This document shows, piece after piece, positions 37,184 to 48,547 of a stretch of DNA of 64,000 nucleotides; position 1 is the first letter of the stretch; every line of letters starts with the position of its first letter. The notes beneath the pieces are model-generated. The model did no database searches. It had not been told where the DNA came from and worked only from the letters and a program-made list of their open reading frames with translations. The position numbers and the translations under genes were made by a program. The DNA is taken from NCBI GenBank assembly GCA_965153355.1, contig OZ231127.1, forward strand, positions 32,364,001 to 32,428,000, written 5' to 3'. The stretch is from Flaccisagitta enflata. Lineage: Eukaryota > Chaetognatha > Sagittoidea > Aphragmophora.

Positions 37184-37847
37184 CACCCAAGGGCAATAGG
37201 TCAGCGATACCCGTTGCCCTGATTGTGAATTGGAGTAAGGGGAAGCAGGGCAGCAGCCCCAAAGGGGACAAAGTCCTGTAGAACACAGAGGGACTTACGT
37301 TCGTCCTGCCTGAAGAAGTGGATGAGATGCTACAGAGGGCTGACTGAAGGCCTTCAAGAGCCTAAACTGTGGTCTGAGAAGGCTGATGTAAGGCCTGAGA
37401 GTGAGAAATTGGGAGCTTGAGAGAGCTGACTTTAGGAGCTGGATTAAGACTTGAAAGGCCAGAGGACTGATTTGAAGCCTGATAGCAATAAATTGAGGCT
37501 TAGATGGCTGATTTGAGGCCTGAGAGGCCTAATTTGAGGCCTGAGACGCCAGGTAAAGGCCTGAGAATTTGGAATAGAGGCTTGAGAGGCTTAATTTGAG
37601 GCCTTAGAGGCCAGGTTTGAGGTCTGAGAGGTTGGATTTGAGGCCTGAGAGGCCAGATTTGAGGCCTGAGACGCTAGATTTGAGGCCTGAGAGGCTGGAT
37701 TTGAGGCCTGAGAGGTCAGATTTGAGGCCTGAGAGGCCAGATTTGAGGCCTGAGGGGCTTGATGAGGGGGGGACGAACAAACGAATGGACGAACGAACAA
37801 AAGTCCTCCTGTGTTCTACAGGACTTTGTCCCCTTTGGGGCCGCTGC
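37184..37847. mobile_element. Family C foldback element, copy 4, most complete
   Basis: The head (GGTCACCCAAGGGCAATAGG, then GATACCCGTTGCCC) is followed by the left end at 37248, GGGCAGCAGCCCCAAAGGGG, and the CCTGTAGAACACAG hairpin. The right end is CCTGTGTTCTACAGGACTTT, then CCCTTTGGGGCCGCTGC, ending at 37847. Inside is a 21-bp array, GAGGCCTGAGAGGCCAGATTT and variants (37500-37755). The 7-residue periodic frames on both strands follow from the 21-bp period. Confidence 0.85.
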
Positions 37848-37849
37848 TT

Positions 37850-38105
37850 AACCAGCCCTGGTAGGCCTCTTAGGCCTCAAACAAGCCCCTCAAACCTAAA
37901 ATAAGCCTCCCAGGCCTCTAGTCAGCTTTCTCAGGGCTTCTTTCTGCTCTCTCATGCTTCAAATTAGTTAAAATAGCTTCCTCAGACCTTGAATCCACCT
38001 TTAGGGAGCCCTAAATACCATCATAGGCACACAATTAGCCCTTGTCAGGGCCTTATCAATTCAATCAGGCTGGAAGAACAAATGTCCCCCTGTGTTCTAC
38101 AGGTC
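37850..38105. mobile_element. Adjacent truncated family C element
   Basis: Continues with AGGCCTCAAAC units and ends with GGAAGAACAAATGTCCCCC and TGTGTTCTACAGG at about 38100, a right-end hairpin without its left partner. Confidence 0.6.
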
Positions 38106-38185
38106 CAACTCACCCTTTTCTTCTCACTCCCATTCACAATCATGTGAAAAAGTGCAGCTTACCTGCAAGTTTGAACTAATAGTGA

Positions 38186-38229
38186 CTGACCGACCAACTA
38201 AGGGTATAGAGTCGGGTAGCACGCGAGTG
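38186..38229 (+). mobile_element. Family A tail fragment
   Basis: GACTGACCGACCAAC, GGGTATAG, then the decayed hairpin AGTCGGGTAGCACGCGAGT (38210-38228). Confidence 0.45.
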
Positions 38230-38441
38230 AAAATAGCATCGCATCACTGCCCCCATCCTTTCAAATGCCATTAAAGGCTTTGAATAGTACCCATGTCTCG
38301 CCCCATGCACACCCGCCATGTCTGTCAGTATGTTGGATTGTTGGTCCCCCTATCCATAGGTCCATGGGTCTGTAACACATTACCTTTTTGGGTTCCCAAA
38401 ATTGATGTGATCCTAGACAGCAGATAGTAACGGGACATCAA

Positions 38442-38880
<439 letters not shown>

Positions 38881-38955
38881 AGAGAGAGGCATAAAGAGTA
38901 TATACACTGTTCTTCAGTCGGTCACGATGTTCAGGTCATGTGTGTATGTTGACAG

Positions 38956-39011
38956 TGAGGTCGAGGGCGAGGAGGAGGAGGAGGAGGAGGAGGAGGAGGA
39001 GGAGGAGGAGC
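38956..39011. repeat. (GGA)n trinucleotide tract
   Basis: About 15 GGA units, poly-Glu in one frame. No exon context is visible. Confidence 0.9.
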
Positions 39012-39342
39012 GAGGGTCAGGTCGAATGAGGAGAAGAGGAAAGGGTCAGGTCACGCGTGAATATGAATGGAGAAAGGGAGAGTATGGTCACCAAAGAACC
39101 GGCTTTTGTCTCGAGTGAATATTTAACAACTGCGAAACTCGACGTAGATTAAGTCACTGAATTACGAATACTTTGACGACATCTCCCATATCTGTTGGTT
39201 CATAATTCGGAGTACAAAAAAAAAAACAAGTAAATAAATAAGGAAGAAAGACATCTTCAATGCCTTGTGCCCTTGAGACGATCTCCATTAAATGATAACT
39301 GCAAGTAAAGGAAAAAAGTAAAAAAACAAATCTGAAAGCTCG

Positions 39343-39417
39343 TCTCTACACGTCATTTATTGGAAGGACGTCCTTTTGGTCTTTCCAATAAATCCCATTT
39401 TCTCTCTCTACACGTCA
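39343..39417. repeat. Hairpin flanked by 13-bp direct repeats, upstream of the helicase gene
   Basis: TTTATTGGAAGGAC (39356-39369) and GTCTTTCCAATAAA (39379-39392) form a 14-bp stem with one mismatch. The unit lies between two perfect copies of TCTCTACACGTCA (39343-39355 and 39405-39417). This looks like a tiny insertion with target duplication or a structured leader element; it ends 253 bp before the ATG. Confidence 0.6.
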
Positions 39418-39669
39418 ACATCTCTTATCCATTACATTCGCGTATCAGTTTCTTTTCTCAATACCAACAAACGCTGACCAAATGTGTACCTCCTCCATCG
39501 ACTATTTTGAGAAGGAAAAAGGTTACAATTTTCTTTTTTCGAAAAACACTTGTGAAGTCTTTCGATCTCTTTAAAAAAAAAATGCACATGGTAAAACTTA
39601 TATTAATTATTTTCGTCGGCAAAAAAAGATGAATATATACATATAAATGATAAGTAAATTAATACCCAA

Positions 39670-42600
39670 ATGAACAGGATGGCGATAGAAATTATGGCCG
39701 AATCAAATCCTGACCATTCTCAATCAGACTCCACCGAGAACTCTAGTATCCGTGGAGTACTCCACTACTCAGATTGTCACTATAAAGCTTACAATTACTC
39801 GTCCAACTGCAACTCTAATTTGCTGAATCTGCATCAGCCGTCCCATGGCCAAGAGAAGGTCAGCCCTGAGAAAAAGAAGAAAAGGAGCGTTTTCCGTTTA
39901 TGTATGACCCCAAACGAAAGTGTCCCTGTCGCTCTGAAAAAGTGGAAAAAACATATAAAACAGTTCACCGACGAAAAAACAATCGTCAACTGGTATCGAT
40001 GTATGAATTTTTTAAGTGGACCCGTTAAGAGGTTCGTCCCTGCTAAGGGTGGTGGACTAAACAAACTCTACCACGATTTCTTCGTTTTTGAGCTTCGTGA
40101 CGCGAATGATAACATGTCTGCCGCTTCCCTTGAAAGAGGAAAACCGGATATAATTTTTCAATACTGCGAAGGCGTAAACCAAGAAGACAACCTGGCACAA
40201 GTCCGAGATTTTCGGTTGGGAGCGCCAAGGAACAAGTCTCATCCTTGGAGGCAGGAATCCTTTGGTACGACAATCGCCGTTGGATTGCATAAGATCGTGA
40301 AATACATGAATCAAGGAGAGCTGAAAAAAGGATACAGTCTTTTAACGAGGAACTGTCAAATGTTTGGTAATGACTTGAAGCAAATATTATTTGAAAACTC
40401 TCTCGATCTTGAATTGAAAGTTCCTGGAAGCGACGAAACTACGAAGCTCGAGGATGTACATGTGAATTCACCTGCTTTTGAATTCATCGAGAACAGCTTT
40501 GACCAATGGAAGGACAACAGAGTTGAACTTATCCCCATGGAGCAAGACTTTGCAAAACAGGAGGAGTCCGACTGCAAGAAGTCGGTTTTTAATGCCATGC
40601 AATTGTTTTTGAAAGAGCAGAAAGGTAAAAAGGCTATTGTGACTAACGTTGCAAATCTCAAATCTGTCCACGATGCCGTGACCAACAGGCATTTAACACA
40701 GAATACCGAAGAAGAAATTCAACGAATTGATATAGCGGCGATTTCTGAGAAATGGAAGAAGGATCTGGATATGGTGGCAGTTTCAGAGTCCTTTGGTATC
40801 GCGGTTGTATCGTTCACGAGCAAGAAAAACGAAGCTGAAATGAAAGTTGACAAGGTAATTCTCTCAAAGTTACAACTTGCAGCATTCGTCAACCCTGATA
40901 TCAGCAAAGCGTCCATACACTCTATCCTAATAAGTTTGGGCGCTGAGGAAACAAAAGTGATCGAACCTATTAAATCGGACAATCACGGCTCTTTATGCAA
41001 AATTGATCTACACTCCCAAGCTGATGATTCAGAAGTTCAGTCTGCTGTAAAGAAAGTCTGTGGAATGATCCAAAAAGATCCACTGACTAGAACAGATGAT
41101 TTGCGGGTCTTCCTGACCAGATTGTACATGTTACAGGGCATGATGAGCATGGACAAGGTTTTGCATGAGACGCTGGTGAACCAAGAATGGGGTCTGAAAG
41201 GCATTTGTGTATGGACCAAAGAGCAAAAAGACATCATCGATGAAATCGTGTTGTGTCTGAAAGACGGTAAACAGATCAAAACGGTGATTCAAGGTGGGCC
41301 TGGCAGTGGCAAGACTTTGGTGCTACAAGAAATTGTGAAACAAGCCCTGAAAGTGAAAGTGGATGAAGGAAAACGAAGAAGACAAAGGAAAGTGTTTGTT
41401 GGCGTTCCATCTTCAAACACAGAGCTGAAGGCAATGCTTGAGAGAAAATTCAAAGGCAAAAAAGGATGCCGCATTGGTGACGAATTCAGCAAAGAAGCTC
41501 ATGGAAAAGATGACTGGCCCGATTTGATCATTTGGGATGAAAAGGGCTTGGAAATTATGGATAACATGAATGACATGTATGACATGAATGACATGGATGA
41601 GATGAAAGCGTTTCAAGCATTGGAATCAAGCAAAAAGTCAGTCATTCTTTTTTCACTCTATTCGCAATCCCTGCATCAAACTTCAATTGCATTTCAAATG
41701 AGACGGCTTGACAATGGAAACTTACGATCTTCCAAAAAAATATCCGATTTCATTAGCGACCTTGAAAAATCAACGCGACCAAGCATGGATGCTAGATTTG
41801 GTTTAGATCAAATTCCAAACATTTCACAGATTCAGAGTGGAAAGGAGGAACCGCGAATTGTTTTGGTTGAGGACGATTCAAATGAACGAAGCGAATTTGT
41901 CAAGGCGTGTGAGGCGGAAATCATCAAAACAGAGAGAGAATGGAACGCAGGCGAACATAGTAAAAACAAGACAACAATCATGGTCTCTTCCATCATGAAT
42001 TCTGAAGTAACCGAAAAACTTGAAAAAGCAATGAAAAGCAACAAAAACATCTCCTTTGGTGATCCCGCGGAGATAACTGGCTGCCAATATCCATGTGTAG
42101 TTGTGCTTGTCGATCTCTTCTCTTGCGTTGCCTCTGAATATCACTTGCAACAGGCCATGACACGCGCTACGACATCACTTGTCTGCGTCGTCAACACAAC
42201 CCATACTCCGACGATAATCAATGGACATTCGCCGATAGAGTTGGGAAAGAATTGGGAATTGGGCAATTATGATGATGATGATGATGATGATTATGATGAT
42301 GAAATCATAAGACTGATCGAACCCACAAAAGTGACTAAGAACAAACCTGTTTGTATCTATATCACGTGGAAATTGGATGACCGAGTCCAAAAAAGAGCGG
42401 AAGTAGTCCAACACAACCTTTTTGACGAAAACACGTGCATTACTCGAGAGAAAAAAAATTCTTCACTGAATATTTGCATCGGAGAATTTCCAGCAAAGGA
42501 TATCCGGCGGTTAATGATTTTCAACCCTACAGTATGGTTAGATGGGTTTGATGAGGCGAAGAATGCTCTCGATCTCAGAAAGAAGGACAATGAAGTCATC

Positions 42601-44516
42601 ATTGACTTCTTCAAAAAGCGCCATCAATCTCCAGTCGTGAAATGGCAACACGACTTAGTGACACCAGTCAAGAACATAAAACAATCGGAACATAACGTGG
42701 ACGTAACCAACAAAGAAGGTACATTTGCCTCCAATTTTCTTTTCCTTCCGTTTAGTCGCGGACTAGCGACTCTATATGAGGCTTTGTCCGTCTGTCCTTT
42801 TTGTACGTCAGCCCATTTGTCCATGGTGATCGAGTCGAAAAGCGGAGAAACGAGCGGCCTAGACGCTTGTGTTTGAGGGGGAGTTGAATAAAATGTCTTA
42901 AAGGTTAAAACTGATTAAAATTGACAAAGATTGACTAAAAAACGGAGAATGACTAATAATGACTCTAAAATGACTTTTAATGACTTTTTTGATGACCAGA
43001 AATGACTTAAAATGTCAAATGACTGAAACAAGGCCCGATACACGGCTACCCCAGTCGCGTGCGGGTGGGCAGGGGCCATGTTTGAGGTCACTAGACCATT
43101 TGGGCAGGAGCCGTATGCTCAAAAAATGAAAGTCATAAGAAAAGTAATGACAGCCCAACCGACCGATCGACCAACGGACGGATGGACAAAGCGGGGTATA
43201 GAATCGCGGCCAAAAGTAAGTGTTATGGACTGACAGACTGACCGACAATACAACCAACGGACAGAGCGGGTCATTGAGTAGAGTGCATGTGACTAAAACT
43301 TTATTTGACTTGCACACATCAAGAAACCATATCAAATCTTCATCATTCCTTTCTTTGCAGATTGCCACGACGAAGAAAAGATAATCAAGTCAAACGCGAA
43401 ATTCAGCGGCGGATTTGAATTCATCGCTGCCTCCTTCCACGACTCTATCCTCGTTTGGGGAGGAAGCGAAGAAGAAAAAAGATCAACCAATGTCATTGAT
43501 AGATACTCTATCGAAACCAAACTTGGTGCAAGATCGAGGCAAAAGGGGAGATTCATTCTGGTTCTCTTGTTGCTTCTTGCGTCGTCGTCAGTAACGCGGA
43601 AAACGACGAATTGGCTTACATTTTTGGCGGTAGAAAAGAGAGTACGCGTATGCTCAGTTCCCTTTGCCACGACAACGACAAAAACGATGATCACAAAGAA
43701 ATGCCAAATCAGCTGTCAACTCTTTCTCCAAATGGGAAATTCAGTCGAGTCGACGTCAACGGAAAACATGTTTTACAACGGTCTGGATCAAGCGGTTGGT
43801 CTTTCAACGGTAATCTGTATTTTGCATTTGGAGTTTCTCACATGGACAATTACAAGGCTCTAGCTGACGCTCGAGATGGGAGAGACTACATGAAATTGAA
43901 AAACGACGAGTGGAAGTGTTATGGTGGGGACCTTTTTACGAGTGAAATCCTGGAATTCAACAGAACGGAGAAGATCTTCACGCGATTCGATACAAAAGGA
44001 AATCGACCGTTGCCTCGCGAAGACAGCGCCGTTGCTGCCATCAACGAAAAAATTTTTGTTTTAGGAGTAGACGGAAGAAGAGTATCAAGTGACTTCTTTC
44101 AACTAGACATGAACACTCGCGAGTGGACTCGACTCGGTGATTATCATCACTCCATGATCCATCATTCCTTATCAGTCATTTCCCCAAATGAGTTGATGCT
44201 TGTAGATAAAGAAGAACCCGTCGCCAGAATTTACAACATCAAAGATGGCTCGTGGAAGGACGGACCGCGTCTTCCGCCGACCACAAAGAGGCGCAAAGAG
44301 GCGGGATTGTGGAAGCATAAGGCGGTGGAAGTCAAAGAAGGAGATCGAGTCAAGAAAATCATTTGTCTGGGAGGAAGGAGGAGTTGGAAGGAGGATGGGA
44401 AGGCGGCATGGGAAGCATCCGAGATGGCAGAACTTCATTTCACTCCTCCTCCATCATCTCCTCCTCCATCTCTTCCGCCTCCTCCACCACCACCACAACA
44501 ACAACAAAAACAGCAA

Positions 44517-44573
<57 letters not shown>

Positions 44574-44768
44574 AAACAACAACAACGGAAACAACTACAA
44601 CATCAACAGCAACAACAACGGAAACAACTACAACATCAACAGCAACAACAACGGAAACAACTACAACATCAACAGCAACAACAACGGAAACAACAACAAC
44701 ATCAACAGCAACAACAACGGAAACAACTACAACATCAACAGCAACAACGAAGAAAACACCAACGTTGA
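39670..44768 (+). CDS. Papain-like / Schlafen-type helicase / kelch fusion gene (interrupted by a frameshift)
   Basis: Exon 1 is 39670-42718 (1016 codons plus one base) and exon 2 is 43361-44768. The donor AAAGAAG then GTACAT and the acceptor TTTCTTTGCAG join in phase to read KEGDCHDEEK. Residues about 125-240 hold LYHDFFVFEL (H135) and SLLTRNCQMFGNDL (C229), a His...Asn-Cys-Gln pattern typical of permuted papain-like folds (LRAT/PPPDE/NlpC type). Walker A GGPGSGKT is at 542-549, Walker B DLIIWDE at about 618, motif V-like GDPAEITGCQYPCVVVL at 797, and motif VI-like QQAMTRATTSLVCVV at 826, as in DUF2075/Schlafen-group SF1 ATPases. A poly-Asp run follows near 870. Exon 2 encodes about five kelch repeats (FIAASFHDSILVWGG, LAYIFGG, AVAAINEKIFVLGV, KKIICLGG) and then a Pro- and Gln-rich tail. 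The kelch frame shifts by one base near 43530. The function is unknown; nucleic-acid sensing or defence is only an inference from Schlafen-like proteins. Confidence 0.75.
42719..43360 (+). other. Intron carrying two family A insertions
   Basis: GT at 42719 and AG at 43359-43360. A reversed family A tail with hairpin AGTCGCGGACTAGCGACT lies at 42754-42771. A forward copy runs from about 43027 (CAAGGCCCGATACACGGC, motif TCGCGTGC at 43055-43062) to a decayed hairpin near 43290. Between them, 42905-43015 carries repeats of AATGACTTTTAATGACT, the same decamer theme as at 13375. If the intron is retained, exon 1 reads on for 52 codons into the first insertion and stops at 42876. Confidence 0.6.
44500..44760 (+). 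repeat. (CAA)n and 33-bp minisatellite coding a Gln-rich tail
   Basis: A (CAA)n run (44497-44585) is followed by about five copies of a 33-bp unit encoding QLQHQQQQQRK. It lies in the kelch reading frame and ends nine bases before the stop codon. The array length is likely to vary between individuals. Confidence 0.85.
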
Positions 44769-45224
44769 TAAGTGATTGCAAACAAAACAGCGGCCATGAC
44801 GAGGATGTTCACAGTCCCATCATTTATACAATATCAGGAAATAGAATCATTTTAGGCCCAAAATCACTTTTCTCTTACCAAATATTAATGAAGATAGACC
44901 CAATTTATCACCTTGGTTTAGTTTCAGGGCAGGGCAGTCATATAGAGGACATATAGAATCGAGAGAGAGAAACCTCAAAGTACTAAATGAACTCAAAAGT
45001 GCCATTTTATGAGATCTAGGAAAATGGAGTAAAAATACCCTCATACGTAAAATGCAAAATTCAGGGTTGTCAGCCATGACAATGCGAGACGAAGACTTGA
45101 ACTACATAGTCAGTAGGTGATAGAACCTAAATGTTAAAGCGGCTAAGACTTTCTACTAAGAAAACATCTTTCAAACAGATATAGTTTTATGGCGCAAATC
45201 ACCTAATTCCATTCTATTTCCTAG

Positions 45225-45460
45225 ACTTGTGGGGGTGTGTTGACAATGATGATGCCGATGACAGCGACGACAGCGACGTCGCTGAATCGGAACATTATGA
45301 ACTGGTGTATAAAAATCCTCATCAAATGCCCTCGTCAGATACTCTATCAGCGACGCAACATGAAACCAGAACAGTCGAGACATCGAGTGGGAAAACTGGC
45401 AGAGACCTCCGGCTTGAATTTGTTTTCTATTTTTGGATAATTTGTGTGGTAGCGTTATGA
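45225..45460 (+). CDS. Possible last exon with acidic segment and C-terminal hydrophobic tail
   Basis: The acceptor CCATTCTATTTCCTAG is followed by an open frame LWGCVDNDDADDSDDSDVAE, later SEHYELVYKNPHQMPS, ending in EFVFYFWIICVVAL and a stop. The last residues could act as a tail anchor. ATTAAA, a common polyadenylation-signal variant, lies at 45469-45474. Joining it to the kelch exon is in phase if a weak donor at 44764 (CAAC then GTTGAT) is used, which would bypass the stop at 44768. This link is tentative; it could belong to another transcript. Confidence 0.4.
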
Positions 45461-45468
45461 AACTTATG

Positions 45469-45474
45469 ATTAAA
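45469..45474 (+). terminator. Candidate polyadenylation signal ATTAAA
   Basis: Eight bases after the stop at 45458-45460. There is no transcript evidence; the motif is short and occurs by chance often in AT-rich DNA. Confidence 0.25.
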
Positions 45475-45544
45475 GCGTTGGTGCTTACGGGACGCTTTTT
45501 TTTAAAATCCTGAAAAAATAACTGGCAAGAAATGTCTCTCTTTG

Positions 45545-45647
<103 letters not shown>

Positions 45648-46111
45648 CTTTCTTTTTTTGTCTGTCGCTGTCTCTCTGTCGCTTTCTCAACAACAACAAC
45701 AGCAACAACAACAACTTACAGATGTCAGATTGGTATGAAACAAGCCCGACGGGACAACGATGCGTCCAGGCTGTGTCTCAGCATTTATTGATCATGTAAC
45801 ATATGTATGGAGAGAAAGATGGACGAACAGACGGGTGAAAGGACTCTCAAATCATGTTGGTTAATCATTTGTTTCAATATAGGATCTCACCTTGGCCAAA
45901 AACAGCCGAGAAACGCCGTTTTTGCACAGGCGTCATGGACCGACCGACCGACGCACTAAGGGCCATGGATTGCGTTAGATGGCTCCTTGGGTATTTGGGT
46001 GAAAATTTTCAACTCTGCAATATGGCTCAAACTAAGTAGAATGGTCATGGTAGCATCTAAGAATATATTGCTGGTCCATATGACAGATTTTATGGCGATT
46101 TAGAGTGAAAT

Positions 46112-46732
46112 AGTCGCAAAAGCGTTAGATGGTCAGCGGTACCCGTTGCCCCTATGTGAGTGTATGTGGGTGTGAGGTGGTTAGAGGGGCAGCGGCCCCG
46201 AAGGGGCCGATGACCTATGCTGCTTTAATTTTGGCCTCAATGATGGAATTAGGGCCTGGAGGCTGGAATTGGGGCCTTGAGGCTTGGATTAGGGCCTTGA
46301 GGCTGGGATTTGAGCTTCGAGGCTTGGATTTGAGCTTCAAGGCTGAGATTTGAGCTTCAAGGCTGGGATTTGAGCTTTGAGGTTGGGATTTGAGCTTCGT
46401 GGCAGGGATTTGACCTGGGAAGCTGGTATTTGAGCTTCGAGGCTAGGATTTGAGCTTCAAGGCTGGGATTTGTGCCTTGAGACTGTGATTTGAGCCTAAG
46501 GGCTGGGATTTGAGCTTCGAGGCTGGGAGTTTAGCCTGGAAACTGAAATTTGAGCCTCAAGGCTGGGATTTGAGTCTCAAGGCGGGAATTTGAGCCTCGA
46601 AGCTAGGATTTGGGTCAAGACTAGGATTTGGGCCTTGAGGGGGGGGGACGGAGAAGGAGAAGATGAAGGAGAAGGAGAAATTTCATCTATGTGTGAAAGC
46701 ATAGGTCATCGGCCCCTTCGGGGCCGCTGCCC
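46112..46732. mobile_element. Family B foldback element, copy 3, with head
   Basis: The head AGTCGCAAAAGCGTTAGATG, GTCAGCGGTACCCGTTGCCC (46113-46152) precedes the left end at 46197, GGGCAGCGGCCCCGAAGGGG, CCGATGACCTATGC. The right end, GCATAGGTCATCGGCCCCTT then CGGGGCCGCTGCCC, ends at 46732 and is an almost perfect 34-bp inverted copy. The inside is a 20-bp array of GAGGCTGGGATTTGAGCTTC. CTATGTGTGAAAGCATAG beside the right end forms the subterminal hairpin. Confidence 0.88.
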
Positions 46733-46936
46733 AAAAAGGCGACCTAAATGGACATTACTATGAAAAATGCTGAATTTCAAGAAAAATCAATGAATTTTTT
46801 GGATTATGTGTTAAGAATTCAAAAAGCTCATGATCTCTTCAATATCGGTTTGGATTCCTTCATTAATGTTTACTTGTCTCGAAAAATTTTAAAGATCATT
46901 ATTTTTTACATTTTTAGCACTAATAAATCAGTCTTC
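46733..46936. other. AT-rich sequence between two elements
   Basis: A short plus-strand frame (46748-46987) shows no recognisable domain and runs into the inverted repeat that follows, so I do not call it a gene. Confidence 0.4.
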
Positions 46937-47487
46937 TACACCGTCTTCGGATCGGACTGTGAAATGCAAAACCTTTATAGCTCCTAAACTACTTGGAAAA
47001 AAATCATGAAATTTTCAGTGAATATTGATAACATGTGACGGTTTTTGCATGTCAAAGATCAGATCATAGTATAGAAAAGGTGAAGGGGAAAAAAATATTG
47101 AAAGAAAACCCATTTTTTATCAATATCAATTTTTCCTTATTTCTTTAAAAAGGAGTTGTTTTTATCTGCTTGAAATTGCTTTGCATTTCAACAAAAACTC
47201 TTGGATTTATTTTCAATGACAGATGTTAACTTATGTATTATCTATTTGCTGCATATTCTGAGAAAAAAACAGCACCTTCAAAAAAAAAAAAACAGGTAAA
47301 AAAAGTGGTTTTGCTTAAAAAATGGATGTTCTTTCAATATTTTGTTTCTATACTATGATCTGAGCTTTGACATGCGAAAACCGTCACATATTACCAATAT
47401 TCACTGAAAATTTCATAACTTTTTTTTAGCGGTTTAGAAGCTATAAAGGTTTTCCATTTCACAGTCTGATCCGAAGACGGTGTATTG
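46937..47487. mobile_element. 0.55 kb foldback element
   Basis: ACACCGTCTTCGGATCGGAC at 46938 and GTCTGATCCGAAGACGGTGT ending at 47483 begin inverted arms of about 185 bp. The arms include AACCTTTATAGCT, ATTTTCAGTGAATATT, GTGACGGTTTT and GATCATAGTATAGAAA with their complements. The centre is AT-rich (47130-47290). No coding capacity. Confidence 0.8.
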
Positions 47488-48059
47488 CTACATATTTGAA
47501 CTAATTTGCATGCTTTTATTACCCTATAGATAAAAAAAATCGCACAAGGACGCACAATGAGCGACCTATGCCAAAATGTAGTTCAAGAGGTCCTGAATCC
47601 AGAATGCTATGGCTCAAGCCGTGCTTCGCCGTGCAAATTGTTATTTTCTTGGCCGAAAATGGACAAGTAATAATGTGGATAAAAGTAAAAATCTACATTT
47701 GATTGGGAGAAAAATGAGCAAAATGAGCTAAATGAGCAAAAAAATGAGTTTTTTTTAGCACCTCATCAAGGAATCTTATTGAACAAAGATAGAAATTTAA
47801 TTGATTTGGTAAAAACATTAGACAATTTAAATACTAAATGTAAGAGAGTTTAGCAGTATTTTTCACTTGATTTTCTCAAATTTCTCTTCTTTTGAACTCA
47901 TAGCTCATAAAGCTTTTAATCCAATAGAAATGAGTCAATATTGGGTATAAGTAGTTTCATAACATCTGAAAATATGCAGAAAAATGTTTTTCACTCTTTA
48001 TAATTCATAGGGACCAATGTAATGGAAAAGATGCAATGTCTATCTCCAATGAGCCACCT
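47488..48059. other. AT-rich stretch without a gene
   Basis: Contains ATGAGC/AAATGAGCTAAATGAGC phrases near 47715-47745. Nothing supports coding. Confidence 0.4.
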
Positions 48060-48547
48060 AGTGCACAATTCAGCCCACAGTGCGACGGACGGACGGACGG
48101 ACGGACGGACGGACGGACGGACCAATGGACAGACCCTCTTATCGGGAAAAAAGTTGAAGTCAGTCTTCGACTTTTTGACATATTTGAGAGAAACAGGGTT
48201 TTCATTTTCTTATTAGGAAGTTGAGGGTCTCGATCGATCGATTGCACCCTTAGACGAAATTGATGGGGTAAGTAAATTTGATAATTCTCTTTCATTTGGC
48301 ACCAAGCAAAAGTCTCTGGGACCTATATTTTTTGCGCTATGAATTTTTAAAGATTTATTGACAAAAAATTTAAATTGAATTTTTTTTTATTTTTCATGAT
48401 TTCATGTAGGATCATGGGCCGCTGCCCAAAAAGCATGTCAGTAAGCATAGCTGGTTGTCTGGTTGAGTGATTTTGAATATATTATCTCATCTAGCTCATT
48501 CGGCTCAGGCCTATTTTTCTCTGATTTTCAGTGCAACCAATACACAC

